From Neomoorella stamsii (GTDB lineage: Bacteria > Bacillota > DSM-521 > Neomoorellales > Neomoorellaceae), in the NCBI RefSeq assembly GCF_002995805.1, contig NZ_PVXL01000080.1, forward strand, positions 1 through 58,583: 58,583 bases of DNA. The letters run 5' to 3'. The notes beneath the pieces were generated by a model that was given only the letters and a program-made list of their open reading frames with translations, searched no databases and had not been told where the DNA came from. How positions within the stretch are numbered: the first letter of the stretch is position 1; the number at the start of each line of letters is the position of its first letter. This document shows positions 27,208 to 37,262 of this stretch, piece after piece. Made by a program: the position numbers and the translations under genes.

Positions 27208-28016
27208 TCCATTTTTGGTAAAAAGAAAACCAGATAATAGTATACCACCGGAGCCACCAGGAGCAAACTGTCAAAACGGTCTAAAATCCCCCCGTGACCC
27301 GGTAAAAGCCAGCCGCTGTCCTTAACCCCGGCCTGGCGCTTAAAGCCGGACTCGACTAAATCGCCAGCCTGGGCGGCAATGGCTGTGAGAATTGCCAGCC
27401 CTGCCAGCGACCAGCTGTTTAAAGCCGGTAAAAGGAGGGGGCCCAAAACTTTCGCCACCACTACAGTTACCAGCAGGCCACCGATGGCCCCGGCCCAGGT
27501 TTTACCGGGGCTGAGCTTGGGCCAGGGGTGGCGGCGGCCGAAGATACGGCCGCAAAAATAAGCGCCAGTATCGTTGGCCCAGGTCAAGAGGAAGGTCAGG
27601 ATGAGGGCCCCGGTACCACCGGGTAAAAGGCGAAGCAAAGGCAGGTAAGCCATCAGCCCCCCTACATACCAGCTCCCCAGGAGGGTCATGGCTACATCGG
27701 CCGCTGCCAGGCGAGGAAACAAAGCCAGGAAAATTAAGAGCATCCCCACCGTCAGTCCAGTACCCAGCCAGGCTACCATACCCTTATTAAGATATGCCAG
27801 CAGGACGAACATCAGGCCACCTGTAATACCGGCCGGGACCAGCGGTTTTAGCTTCAGGCGGGCGGCCAGGTGATAAAACTCCACCAGGCCGGTAAAAGCC
27901 AGCAGGATTACCAGCAGGAGAAACCACCAGCCACCCAGGTAAGCGGCTCCCAGTAATAAGGGGATGCCTACCAGGGCAACTAAAATTCTGGTGCCAAGCA
28001 CAGTCAACACCACCAC
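27204..28016 (-). CDS. cdsA: Phosphatidate cytidylyltransferase
   Basis: This 270-residue integral membrane enzyme makes CDP-diacylglycerol from phosphatidic acid and CTP, the branch point of phospholipid synthesis. It has about eight hydrophobic segments and the CdsA signature near the C-terminus (SGFKRQAGVKDSGWLLPGHG followed by GILDRFDS) with its metal-binding aspartates. It begins only 4 bases beyond the uppS stop. Confidence 0.95.
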   Translation of the reverse strand: MVVLTVLGTRILVALVGIPLLLGAAYLGGWWFLLLVILLAFTGLVEFYHLAARLKLKPLVPAGITGGLMFVLLAYLNKGMVAWLGTGLTVGMLLIFLALFPRLAAADVAMTLLGSWYVGGLMAYLPLLRLLPGGTGALILTFLLTWANDTGAYFCGRIFGRRHPWPKLSPGKTWAGAIGGLLVTVVVAKVLGPLLLPALNSWSLAGLAILTAIAAQAGDLVESGFKRQAGVKDSGWLLPGHGGILDRFDSLLLVAPVVYYYLVFFLPKME

Positions 28017-28019
28017 GGG

Positions 28020-28796
28020 TCAAATTTTCAGGCCGCCGAAACGCCTCTCCCGCTGCTGGTAAGCCAGCAGGGCCTGGCGTAAATTTTCCCGCCGAAAATC
28101 CGGCCAGTAGACATCAGTAACCCATAATTCGGTATAGGCCAGCTGCCAGAGTAAAAAGTTGCTAAGACGCATTTCCCCGGAAGGGCGAATTAAGAGATCG
28201 GGGTCCGGGAGGTCGCCGGTATAAAGGGCGCCTTTGAGCACCGCTTCATCTATATCCTCCGGCCGCAGTTTACCGGCCAATACCTCGCGGGCAATGTGCC
28301 GGCAGGCATCCACCAGCTCGGCCCGGCCGCCATAGTTGAGGGCCAGGTTGAGGATGAGCCGGTTGTTGCCGGCCGTTTCCCGCCGGGCCCTGGCCAGTTC
28401 TTGCTGGGCCGGTAACGGCAAGGCTTCCAGGCGGCCAATAGCCCGCACCTGCACCCCTTCTTTCTTTAACTCGGGTAGCTCCCGGCGCAGGTATTCAACC
28501 AGCAGGTTCATTAAAGCTTCCACTTCTTCCTGGGGTCTTTTCCAGTTTTCTGTGGAAAAGGCATAAACCGTGAGTATGGCAATGCCCCAGTCAACGCAGG
28601 CCCGGACAATATCGCGTAAAGATTCGACTCCCGCCCGGTGGCCGGCCACCCGGGGCAGGCCCCTCTTTCTGGCCCAGCGACCATTGCCGTCCATGATAAT
28701 AGCTACATGGCGCGGCAGTTTGCCCGGTTCGAATTCCCTATCTTCCGTTGCTCTGGGCGGCCCGTGGCCGAGCCATCTGGTCAGGAAACCAGGCAC
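28020..28796 (-). CDS. uppS: Undecaprenyl diphosphate synthase (cis-prenyltransferase)
   Basis: This enzyme (258 residues) elongates farnesyl diphosphate with IPP to the C55 carrier lipid for cell-wall synthesis. It has HVAIIMDGNGRWA with the catalytic Asp, the GHRAGVESL motif, and DLLIRPSGEMRLSNFLLWQ near the C-terminus. The GTG at 28796, preceded by AGGGGGG, is preferred. A TTG at 28832 would lie inside the T-run of the upstream terminator and is rejected. It starts the block uppS-cdsA-(AI-2E)-dxr-rseP-ispG-proS-polC. Confidence 0.95.
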   Translation of the reverse strand: MPGFLTRWLGHGPPRATEDREFEPGKLPRHVAIIMDGNGRWARKRGLPRVAGHRAGVESLRDIVRACVDWGIAILTVYAFSTENWKRPQEEVEALMNLLVEYLRRELPELKKEGVQVRAIGRLEALPLPAQQELARARRETAGNNRLILNLALNYGGRAELVDACRHIAREVLAGKLRPEDIDEAVLKGALYTGDLPDPDLLIRPSGEMRLSNFLLWQLAYTELWVTDVYWPDFRRENLRQALLAYQQRERRFGGLKI

Positions 28797-28825
28797 CAGT
28801 TTCCCCCCTAATGCTATATGCCTAT

Positions 28826-28850
28826 AAAACAAACCCCCTCGGGGAGGGGG
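28826..28850 (-). terminator. Intrinsic terminator after the ferredoxin gene
   Basis: A 7-bp GC-rich stem (CCCCCTC with GAGGGGG), a three-base loop and the tract TTTGTTTT follow the ferredoxin stop by 12 bp. It would end the pyrH-frr-ferredoxin transcript, at least in part, ahead of uppS. Confidence 0.75.
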
Positions 28851-28862
28851 ATTGTCGCCATC

Positions 28863-29051
<189 letters not shown>

Positions 29052-29261
29052 TCACTGGTGGTGCGTATCTACATAAGCCAGGACCAGGTCAACCTGGCCG
29101 GCTCCCACCAGGCGTAAACGCACGACGCGGCCCTTTTCCTCCTCACCCGGTACAGGGCGAAGGGGGCCGGTAAAGGAGTAATTGTGCACCTGCCATCCGC
29201 TAGCTGCCAGCAGCCTTCTGGCTTCAACCAGGGTTAAGCCCAGACAGTCAGGTACGACCAA
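29052..29261 (-). CDS. Small PASTA-domain-like protein
   Basis: This 69-residue protein reads like a single PASTA domain: VPDCLGLTLVEARRLLAASGWQ matches the PASTA opening (V-P-x-hydrophobic-G-x-x-x-x-E-A-x-x-x-L-x-x-x-G), followed by a strand ending in VDLVLAYV. No signal peptide or membrane segment is present, so unlike PASTA kinases or penicillin-binding proteins it is probably cytosolic. It lies 2 bp after frr and 6 bp before the ferredoxin gene. Function unknown. Confidence 0.7.
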   Translation of the reverse strand: MVVPDCLGLTLVEARRLLAASGWQVHNYSFTGPLRPVPGEEEKGRVVRLRLVGAGQVDLVLAYVDTHHQ

Positions 29262-29263
29262 AG

Positions 29264-30585
<1,322 letters not shown>

Positions 30586-30612
30586 TTAGCCAAAATTCCT
30601 CTTTACCCGTGG

Positions 30613-30641
30613 AAAAAAAGAGCACCGCGGTGCTCTTTTTT
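30613..30641. terminator. Bidirectional intrinsic terminator after tsf
   Basis: The perfect palindrome AGAGCACCGCGGTGCTCT is flanked by A-runs on one side and T-runs on the other, so it can terminate on either strand. It follows the tsf stop by 8 bp and separates rpsB-tsf from pyrH-frr. Confidence 0.9.
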
Positions 30642-30648
30642 CAGCCAT

Positions 30649-31257
30649 TTATTCCTCCGCCTTGATACCTTCGCCCACTTCATAACGGACAAAACGCCGG
30701 ACAACAATCTTTTCACCCAGCTTGGCTACGGCCTCGTTAATAAGATCCTGGACGGTCCGGTCCATATCTTTAATAAAAGGTTGCTCCAGGAGGCAATTAT
30801 CCTGGAAGAATTTTTCCAGGCGACCGGCAACAATCTTGTCAATTACTTTTTCCGGCTTGCCTTCATTTAAAGCCTGGGCCGTTAAGATTTCCTTTTCTTT
30901 AGCCAGGACTTCTTCTGGTACATCTTCCCGGGCTACATACTCGGGCCGGGAAGCAGCTACCTGCATGGCCAGGTTGTGAACCAGGTCCTGAAAGGCTTCC
31001 GTCTTGGCCACAAAGTCGGTCTCGCAGTTGACTTCAATTAAAACGCCTATCCGGCCACCACCATGGATGTAGGCATGGACCAGGCCTTCGCTGGCTATTT
31101 TACCGGCCCGTTTGGCCGCGGTGGCCAGGCCTTTCTTGCGTAAATATTCAATGGCTTGCTCCATGTCGCCGCCAGACTCTTCCAGGGCCTTTTTGCAATC
31201 CATCATTCCTGCTCCGGTCCGGTTCCGCAGCTCTTTGACGTCAGCAGCCGAAATCAT
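30649..31257 (-). CDS. tsf: Elongation factor Ts (short form)
   Basis: This 202-residue factor exchanges GDP for GTP on EF-Tu. It begins with the UBA-like [17 protein letters not shown] and contains the conserved [12 protein letters not shown]. coli and B. subtilis EF-Ts have about 283-293 residues, whereas this one has a single core subdomain, like Thermus EF-Ts, which works as a dimer. The short form is thus natural rather than truncated; the C-terminal helical end is present. It lies 84 bp after rpsB. Confidence 0.95.
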   Translation of the reverse strand: MISAADVKELRNRTGAGMMDCKKALEESGGDMEQAIEYLRKKGLATAAKRAGKIASEGLVHAYIHGGGRIGVLIEVNCETDFVAKTEAFQDLVHNLAMQVAASRPEYVAREDVPEEVLAKEKEILTAQALNEGKPEKVIDKIVAGRLEKFFQDNCLLEQPFIKDMDRTVQDLINEAVAKLGEKIVVRRFVRYEVGEGIKAEE

Positions 31258-31310
31258 AACTTCACTCCTCCGCAGGTTACTTCTCTGTTTAGTACTACTA
31301 CACTATGTAA

Positions 31311-31330
31311 GCGCAGGTAAAAACCTGCGC
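31311..31330 (-). other. Hairpin between rpsB and tsf
   Basis: An 8-bp perfect stem (GCGCAGGT with ACCTGCGC) with a four-base loop lies just after the rpsB stop codon. There is no T-run after it on the minus strand, so it may modulate relative S2 and EF-Ts levels by processing or stalling rather than by full termination. Confidence 0.5.
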
Positions 31331-31341
31331 TCAGGTTAATA

Positions 31342-32052
31342 TTATTCCCCCACGACTTCTTCCGGTTGATCCTGGCCCTGCAGGCCTTCAATAACGGCAT
31401 CAGCCATTTTACTGGTTAGCAAACGGACGGCCCGGATGGCATCGTCATTACCAGGAATAACATAATCCACCTCATCGGGATCGCAGTTGGTATCGACAAT
31501 GGCCACAATGGGAATACCCAGGCGCCGCCCTTCCGCCACGGCAATCCGCTCTTTGCGGGGGTCGATGATGAAGAGGGCATCGGGCAGATTCTTCATTTCC
31601 TTAATGCCGCCCAGGTAACGCTCCAGTTTTTCCTTCTCGCCACGTAGACGGGCTACTTCTTTTTTGGGCAGTACTTCAAAAGTGCCTTCTTTCTCCATCC
31701 GTTCCAGCTCTTTCAAGCGCTCGATCCGCCGGCGGATGGTCTGGAAGTTGGTCAGGGTCCCTCCCAGCCAGCGCACGTTGACATAAAACATACCACAGCG
31801 CTCGGCTTCTTCCCTGACGGCTTCCTGGGCCTGCTTTTTGGTGCCCACAAAAAGGATTTTGCCCCCATCGCGGGCCAGGTCCCGGACGAAATTATAGGCT
31901 TCTTCAATCTTTTTGACGGTACGCTGGAGGTCAATGATATAAATCCCGTTGCGCTCCGTAAAAATATACGGGGCCATTTTAGGATTCCAGCGCCGGGTCT
32001 GGTGGCCGAAATGAACACCGGCCTCCAGCAACTGCTTCATGGAAATAATCAC
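31342..32052 (-). CDS. rpsB: 30S ribosomal protein S2
   Basis: This 236-residue protein has the S2 hallmarks [20 protein letters not shown], the [12 protein letters not shown] motif, and [27 protein letters not shown] in the last third. It binds late to the small ribosomal subunit. It is the first gene of the rpsB-tsf unit and is preceded by its own promoter and an approximately 105-base leader. The acidic/Gln C-terminal tail is usual. Confidence 0.97.
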   Translation of the reverse strand: MIISMKQLLEAGVHFGHQTRRWNPKMAPYIFTERNGIYIIDLQRTVKKIEEAYNFVRDLARDGGKILFVGTKKQAQEAVREEAERCGMFYVNVRWLGGTLTNFQTIRRRIERLKELERMEKEGTFEVLPKKEVARLRGEKEKLERYLGGIKEMKNLPDALFIIDPRKERIAVAEGRRLGIPIVAIVDTNCDPDEVDYVIPGNDDAIRAVRLLTSKMADAVIEGLQGQDQPEEVVGE

Positions 32053-32165
32053 TGAACTGCACCTCCTGTAGTTTTAACCCGCCGCTACCTTCATCAGGTC
32101 AGGAGGACCTTTTACCCGGCACTTCTCCTGCCCTCCGGCGCGTGTGGAATTAAGCACCAGAGGTT

Positions 32166-32195
32166 AGTATAGCATAAACCCCTGGAGCCCGGCAA
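32166..32195 (-). promoter_or_regulatory. Promoter of rpsB-tsf
   Basis: On the minus strand TTGCCG, an 18-base spacer and TATACT form a good vegetative sigma-factor promoter just past the codY stop. Transcription would begin near 32159, giving a leader of about 105 bases before the S2 start. The leader has short stems but no recognised riboswitch. Confidence 0.7.
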
Positions 32196-32209
32196 GTCAT
32201 ACTCTCAAG

Positions 32210-32992
32210 TTAACGGCGAAGCTTTTCTAACTCCTCCAGCAGGTGATCGTTGAGGATGCGGATATAGGTCCCCTTCATCCCCAGGGACTTGGACTCGATG
32301 ACGCCGGCGCTTTCGAATTTTCGCAGGGCGTTGACGATAACGGAACGGGTTATACCCGCCCGGTCGGCGATCTTACTGGCTACCAGGATACCTTCGTCGC
32401 CGTCCAGCTCGGCGAAGATATGCTCCACGGCCTCCAGTTCGGAGTAAGACAGGGTCGCAAGGGCAACATGGACGGCTGCGCGTTTGCGGGCTTCTTCTTC
32501 AATTTTGTCGGCTTTGGAACGCAGGATCTCCATACCTACTACGGTGGCGCCATATTCGGCCAGGACCAGGTCTTCGTCATCAAAGCGAACGTTAAACTTG
32601 GAGAGAACCAGGGTACCCAGGCGCTGGCCGCCGCCAACAATGGGCACGACTGTGGTCAGTTTGTTGTTAAAGACACATTTTTTATCCAGGTCAAAAACGC
32701 AGGCATTGCCTACCTGGCAAAAGTTGGCCTGGGTTTCGTCAATACGCAGGAGCTGTTCATTGTACTGTTCCGGGAAACGTTCCGATTGGAAGACAATATC
32801 TTCCATAATGTCACAGGTGAAACCTTCAACAAAGGCATACCCCAGGACGCGGGCATGGCGGCCAACAATATAGGTGTTGGCTCCCAGGACATCGCGCATC
32901 ACATTGGCCATTTCTTGAAAGTCCACCGGATTACCGGCCGCCCGCTGCAGCAGGCGGTTGATTTTCCTTGATCTTTCTAATAAAGTTTCCAT
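32210..32992 (-). CDS. codY: CodY, GTP- and branched-chain-amino-acid-sensing repressor
   Basis: This 260-residue regulator has the N-terminal GAF ligand domain (about 1-155) and the winged helix at the C-terminus ([20 protein letters not shown]). It represses nutrient-starvation genes in Firmicutes when Ile/Leu/Val and GTP are high. The neighbourhood hslV-hslU-codY matches B. subtilis clpQ-clpY-codY. In B. subtilis a large motility cluster separates codY from rpsB; here rpsB follows within about 160 bp. Confidence 0.97.
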   Translation of the reverse strand: METLLERSRKINRLLQRAAGNPVDFQEMANVMRDVLGANTYIVGRHARVLGYAFVEGFTCDIMEDIVFQSERFPEQYNEQLLRIDETQANFCQVGNACVFDLDKKCVFNNKLTTVVPIVGGGQRLGTLVLSKFNVRFDDEDLVLAEYGATVVGMEILRSKADKIEEEARKRAAVHVALATLSYSELEAVEHIFAELDGDEGILVASKIADRAGITRSVIVNALRKFESAGVIESKSLGMKGTYIRILNDHLLEELEKLRR

Positions 32993-33009
32993 ATACCATC
33001 TTCCTTTCC

Positions 33010-34392
33010 TTAGAGTATATAACTTTGTAAATCGGCATGTTGCATAATGTCGCCCAGCTGTTGCCGGACATAAGTTGCATCGATAACAACCTTGCGTTCC
33101 TCCACTTCTGGCGCCCGGAAAAGGAGATCTTGCAAAACCTTTTCCAGGATAGTGTGTAGCCGGCGTGCGCCGATATCTTCGCCCTGATTATTTACAGTAT
33201 AAGCAATATCGGCAATTTCCGCAATAGCATCGGCTGAAAATTGTAATTCTATACCTTCTACTGCCATCAAAGCTGTATACTGGCGCAAGAGGGAATTCTT
33301 GGGTTCGGTTAAAATACGTTGAAAATCGTCCCGGTTTAAGCTTTTCAGTTCTACCCTAATAGGAAACCGACCCTGGAGCTCGGGGATGAGATCTGAGGGT
33401 TTGGCCACATGGAAGGCCCCGGCGGCAATAAAGAGAATATGGTCGGTTTTCACCGGGCCGTATTTGGTCTGAACCGTGGTGCCTTCCACAATGGGCAAAA
33501 TATCGCGCTGGACTCCTTCCCGGGAAACGTCAGGGCCAGCCCCTTTTTCCCGCCCGGCTATCTTATCGATCTCATCCAGGAAGATAATACCATCCTGTTC
33601 CACCCGCTGGACGGCTATGGCTGCCACTTCATCCATATCAATCAGTTTATCGGCCTCTTGCTGGGTGAGAATCCGCCGGGCTTCCGCCACCGTTACCAGG
33701 CGCTTGCGCTTGCGCCGGGGAAGCATATTGCCCAGCATATCCTGGAGGTTCATCCCCAGCTCTTCCAGCCCCAGGCCGCCCATAACAATCCCTGGGACGG
33801 CACTATCCTCTACTTCCACCTCCACCATCATGTCTTCCAATTCCTGGCGCTTTAATTTTTCCCTGAGGATGGCCCGCTGTTCGGCTGTATTCTCGTCTTC
33901 GGCCGCCATCCCTTCCTCGCCGGCCGGTCCCCCACCAAAGAGAACCTCCCACGGGGAGCGGCTGCCCCTTTCCTTCCCGGCCCGGGGGGCAATCAGGTCC
34001 AGCAAGCGCTTTTCCGCCAGTTTGGCTGCTTTTGCTTCCACTTCAGCCCGCTTTTCTATTTTAACCATTCTCACGGCATTTTCTACCAATTCCCGGATCA
34101 TGGATTCCACATCACGGCCGACATAACCCACTTCGGTGAAGCGGGTGGCTTCTACCTTTAAGAAAGGCGCCCCTACCAGGCGCGCCAGGCGCCGGGCAAT
34201 CTCGGTTTTGCCGACACCGGTAGGGCCAATCATAATGATATTTTTGGGCAGGACCTCATCGCGTAAGTCGGGACCCAGTTTCTGCCGGCGGTAGCGGTTC
34301 CTCAGGGCGATGGCCACGCATTTTTTCGCTTCTTCCTGGCCGACGATATAGCGGTCTAACTCGGCTACTATCTGCCGGGGTGTAAGGTTCAA
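33010..34392 (-). CDS. hslU: HslU (ClpY) ATPase of the HslUV protease
   Basis: This 460-residue AAA+ unfoldase has Walker [14 protein letters not shown] (about 54-66), Walker [11 protein letters not shown], an inserted I-domain (about 120-240, Glu/Lys-rich) and the C-terminal tail that docks into HslV. It drives substrates into the HslV chamber. It lies 22 bp after hslV, with codY following 17 bp on. The length is normal. Confidence 0.97.
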   Translation of the reverse strand: MNLTPRQIVAELDRYIVGQEEAKKCVAIALRNRYRRQKLGPDLRDEVLPKNIIMIGPTGVGKTEIARRLARLVGAPFLKVEATRFTEVGYVGRDVESMIRELVENAVRMVKIEKRAEVEAKAAKLAEKRLLDLIAPRAGKERGSRSPWEVLFGGGPAGEEGMAAEDENTAEQRAILREKLKRQELEDMMVEVEVEDSAVPGIVMGGLGLEELGMNLQDMLGNMLPRRKRKRLVTVAEARRILTQQEADKLIDMDEVAAIAVQRVEQDGIIFLDEIDKIAGREKGAGPDVSREGVQRDILPIVEGTTVQTKYGPVKTDHILFIAAGAFHVAKPSDLIPELQGRFPIRVELKSLNRDDFQRILTEPKNSLLRQYTALMAVEGIELQFSADAIAEIADIAYTVNNQGEDIGARRLHTILEKVLQDLLFRAPEVEERKVVIDATYVRQQLGDIMQHADLQSYIL

Positions 34393-34414
34393 GCTTTTCC
34401 CCTCCCCTTGGGCT

Positions 34415-34939
34415 TTAGAGTTCTTCTACCACAATATTATTGTTGGTATAGATGCAGATAGAAGCGGCAATCTCCATGGCTTCCCGGGCGATGGCGCCGG
34501 CCTCCAGGCCGGTATACTTTATTAAGGCCCGGGCAGCCGCCAGGGCATAGGGACCACCGGAGCCAATGGCTACAATCCCATCATCGGGTTCAACTATTTC
34601 GCCGTTACCGGAGATTACCAGGAGATGCTCCCGGTCGGCTACCACCAGCAGGGCTTCCAGGCGCCGTAAAAACCTGTCCGTGCGCCATTCTTTTCCCAGC
34701 TCTACGGCGGCCCGCTGGAGGTTGCCGTGGTATTCCTCCAGCTTGGCCTCAAACTTTTCAAAGAGGGTAAAGGCGTCGGCCACACTGCCGGCAAAGCCGG
34801 CCAGGACTTTATTCTGGTATAAACGGCGTACTTTACGGGCCTTATGCTTCATAATGGTATGGCCGAAGGTCACCTGGCCGTCGCCGGCCACTGCCACCTT
34901 GCCTTTATGGCGGACGGCTATCACCGTTGTGCCTTGCAC
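34415..34939 (-). CDS. hslV: HslV (ClpQ) protease subunit
   Basis: This 174-residue proteasome-like peptidase has a short prosequence MQG before [11 protein letters not shown], so Thr4 should be the N-terminal nucleophile after processing (B. subtilis ClpQ uses a different N-terminus, E. coli starts MTT). It also shows GDGQVTFG and [14 protein letters not shown]. It assembles in double hexamers with HslU. It lies 5 bp after the recombinase gene. Confidence 0.97.
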   Translation of the reverse strand: MQGTTVIAVRHKGKVAVAGDGQVTFGHTIMKHKARKVRRLYQNKVLAGFAGSVADAFTLFEKFEAKLEEYHGNLQRAAVELGKEWRTDRFLRRLEALLVVADREHLLVISGNGEIVEPDDGIVAIGSGGPYALAAARALIKYTGLEAGAIAREAMEIAASICIYTNNNIVVEEL

Positions 34940-34944
34940 GGGTT

Positions 34945-35874
34945 CTACCCCTCACTTCTTCTAGCCCTGGGGTGGGCCTGCTGGTATACTTCTCGTAACC
35001 TGGCCTGGCTGAGATGGGTATAGATCTGGGTGGTGGAAAGGTTAACATGGCCCAGGAGTTCCTGGACTACCCTGAGGTCTGCCCCCCGCTCCAGCATATG
35101 GGTGGCAAAACAGTGGCGCAGGGTGTGGGGAGAGATACCACTGCTTAAAGCCGCCTTCTCCACATAGTGGTTCAACCGCTCCCGCACGCCCCGGACTGTC
35201 AGCCACCCCCCGCGGTGGTTGAGGTACAGGGCTTTTGCTTCCGGCGGGTTGCGGCGGGCGGCCAGCTCCGGCCGGCCCCGGGCCAGGTAATCCCGCAGGG
35301 CTTTAACGGCCTGGCTACCCAGGGGGACAACCCTTTCCCGCCGGCCCTTGCCCAGGACCCGGGCGTAACCGGCCTCCAGGTCAAGATTTTCCAGCTCCAG
35401 GCCGACCAGCTCGCTCACCCTTATGCCAGAGGTATACAGGGTTTCCAGCATGGACCGATCCCGTAACCCTAACGGGGTAGTAGGCGGTATGGCCAGCAAT
35501 TTTTCTACCTCGGCATAGCTTAAAAAACGGGGTAAACGCTTTTCCCGGCGCGGTCCTGCCAGCAGGGCCGCCGGGCTGCTTTCCACCTTTCCCTCCCGGA
35601 GCAAGAAGCGGTAAAAGGACCGCAAAGCAGCCAGCTTACGATTCATGCTGCTCTTTTCCCGGCCCAGCTGGTTGAGCCAGCCTAAAAAACGGCGCACCAG
35701 CCAGGTATCAACGTCTGCTGGCCCGGCCCCCGGGCCCTGGCGCTCGTACACGAAGGTAGCAAATTGCTCGATATCGGCCCGGTAGGCGGTAACGGTACAG
35801 GGAGAGGCTTGCTTTTCGCCTTCCAGGTATAAGATAAACCCTTCCAGCCCTTCTTGAAAGGCAGTTCCGATCAT
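34945..35874 (-). CDS. xerC: Tyrosine recombinase XerC
   Basis: This 309-residue recombinase has the N-terminal SAM-like core-binding domain (about 1-95) and the catalytic domain with SGIRVSEL (first Arg), [10 protein letters not shown] (His-x-x-Arg) and IYTH (nucleophile Tyr). It resolves chromosome dimers at dif. Its place in the codY operon equals codV of B. subtilis, which favours XerC over XerD. The ATG at 35874 has a G-rich site just upstream. An in-frame TTG at 35931 is rejected because the intervening DNA contains a promoter. Confidence 0.93.
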   Translation of the reverse strand: MIGTAFQEGLEGFILYLEGEKQASPCTVTAYRADIEQFATFVYERQGPGAGPADVDTWLVRRFLGWLNQLGREKSSMNRKLAALRSFYRFLLREGKVESSPAALLAGPRREKRLPRFLSYAEVEKLLAIPPTTPLGLRDRSMLETLYTSGIRVSELVGLELENLDLEAGYARVLGKGRRERVVPLGSQAVKALRDYLARGRPELAARRNPPEAKALYLNHRGGWLTVRGVRERLNHYVEKAALSSGISPHTLRHCFATHMLERGADLRVVQELLGHVNLSTTQIYTHLSQARLREVYQQAHPRARRSEG

Positions 35875-35902
35875 ACCCTCACCCCCGAACCCTATATATG
35901 CT

Positions 35903-35931
35903 AACATATTCACTTGTAAAGTGCAAGTCAA
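35903..35931 (-). promoter_or_regulatory. Promoter of xerC-hslV-hslU-codY with palindrome
   Basis: On the minus strand TTGACT, a 17-base spacer and TATGTT form a promoter right at the trmFO stop. The spacer contains the near-palindrome ACTTG...CAAGT, a possible regulator site. Just upstream, at 35930-35944, AATTTTCCGGCAATT matches the CodY box AATTTTCWGAAAATT with three mismatches, hinting at feedback control. The promoter fit is good; the CodY link is weak. Confidence 0.55.
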
Positions 35932-37241
35932 TTGCCGGAAAATTCACCGAGGCTGGACCAAATTTGTAAAGCCCGCTCCGCTAAAGCCCGGTTGCGCACT
36001 TCCCGGCCCTTGACCCGGCGCTCCAGGGGCGGCAGCAGGCCAAAATTAATATGCATGGGCTGCAGGGGGTCGTGGGTGGGATCGGTAATATACTGGAGGA
36101 GGGCACCGTGGGCTGTAGCCGGCGGCAGGGTCAGGGGTTCCTGGCCCTTGATTAAACGCGCTGCGTTGATCCCCGCCACCAGGCCGCTGGCGGCGGACTC
36201 AATGTAACCTTCCACGCCGGTTAGCTGGCCGGCCAGGAAAACCTGCGGGTGTTCCTTTAACTGCAGGGTAGGTTTAAGCACCGTGGGCGAATTAATATAT
36301 GTGTTGCGGTGCATGACGCCAAAACGGACAAACTCCGCCTCTTCCAGGCCGGGGATGAGGCGAAAGACCCGTTCCTGTTCTCCCCACTTGAGGCTCGTCT
36401 GGAAACCCACCAGGTTATACAAGGTACCGGCCAGGTTATCCCGGCGCAACTGCACCACGGCATAGGGCTCCTTCCCGGTAGCCGGGTCTATGAGCCCCAC
36501 CGGGCGCATGGGGCCAAAGCGCAGGGTATCCGGTCCCCGCCTGCCCATGACTTCCACCGGCATGCACCCTTCAAAAACTACCTCGGGCTCAAATTCATGC
36601 CGGGGGTGGCGTTCAGCCGTAATTAAGGCCTCGTAAAAGCGCCGGTACTCCTCTTCATTCAAAGGGCAGTTGAGGTAGTCTTCCTCCCCCCGCCCGTAGC
36701 GGGAAGCCTTAAAAATACGTTTGTAATTTAAAGATTCGGCCGTAACAATGGGCGCCGCCGCGTCGTAAAAGTATAAATACTCGGCGCCGGTAAAACCTTT
36801 CAGGCTTTCGGCCAGGGCCGGCGAAGTTAACGGCCCGGTGGCAATGATCACCGGCCCCTGCACAGGTATGGCCCGGGCTTCTTCCCGGATAATAGTGATC
36901 CTGTCTTCAGCCTCCAGGGCCGCAGTCACCCGGGCAGCAAACTCCTCCCGGTCTACCGCTAGGGCCTTGCCGGCCGGCACGCGGCATTCCTCAGCTACGG
37001 CCATAATGAGGGAACGGGCCCGGCGCATCTCCGCCTTTAACAGGCCGGCCGCATTCTCCAGGGTATCGGCTCTTAAAGAATTGGAGCAGACCAGCTCGGC
37101 CAGGTAACCGGTACGGTGGGCCGGCGTCATCTTGCCCGGCCGCATCTCCCACAGCTCAACTTTAACTCCCCGCCGGGCCGCCTGCCAGGCGGCCTCGCTA
37201 CCGGCCAGGCCACCGCCAATGATGATCAGCTTTTCCGGCAA
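35928..37241 (-). CDS. trmFO: tRNA m5U54 methyltransferase, folate/FAD-dependent
   Basis: This 437-residue flavoprotein makes ribothymidine at position 54 in tRNA using methylene-tetrahydrofolate. It begins with the FAD motif [14 protein letters not shown] and has the conserved VCSNSLR segment (Cys51 area), plus [21 protein letters not shown] near the end. It belongs to the Firmicute-type Gid/TrmFO family. It lies 21 bp after topA, as in B. subtilis. Confidence 0.96.
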   Translation of the reverse strand: MPEKLIIIGGGLAGSEAAWQAARRGVKVELWEMRPGKMTPAHRTGYLAELVCSNSLRADTLENAAGLLKAEMRRARSLIMAVAEECRVPAGKALAVDREEFAARVTAALEAEDRITIIREEARAIPVQGPVIIATGPLTSPALAESLKGFTGAEYLYFYDAAAPIVTAESLNYKRIFKASRYGRGEEDYLNCPLNEEEYRRFYEALITAERHPRHEFEPEVVFEGCMPVEVMGRRGPDTLRFGPMRPVGLIDPATGKEPYAVVQLRRDNLAGTLYNLVGFQTSLKWGEQERVFRLIPGLEEAEFVRFGVMHRNTYINSPTVLKPTLQLKEHPQVFLAGQLTGVEGYIESAASGLVAGINAARLIKGQEPLTLPPATAHGALLQYITDPTHDPLQPMHINFGLLPPLERRVKGREVRNRALAERALQIWSSLGEFSGN

Positions 37242-37262
37242 CTTATCGCCTCCGTAAACAAA

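Noticed and set aside
32053..32160. Possible ribosomal-protein leader or riboswitch before rpsB
   Set aside because: Only short, weak stems can be drawn and I know no matching consensus; it is noted as a plain leader.
32243..32971. A 242-codon plus-strand frame opposite codY
   Set aside because: It is the antisense shadow of a firmly identified gene, has no ribosome-binding site and resembles no protein family; GC-rich third positions commonly create such frames.
35875..35931. TTG start for XerC overlapping the trmFO stop by 4 bp
   Set aside because: The overlap looks neat, but the DNA carries a -35/-10 promoter and the encoded residues are unlike XerC; the ATG at 35874 is better.
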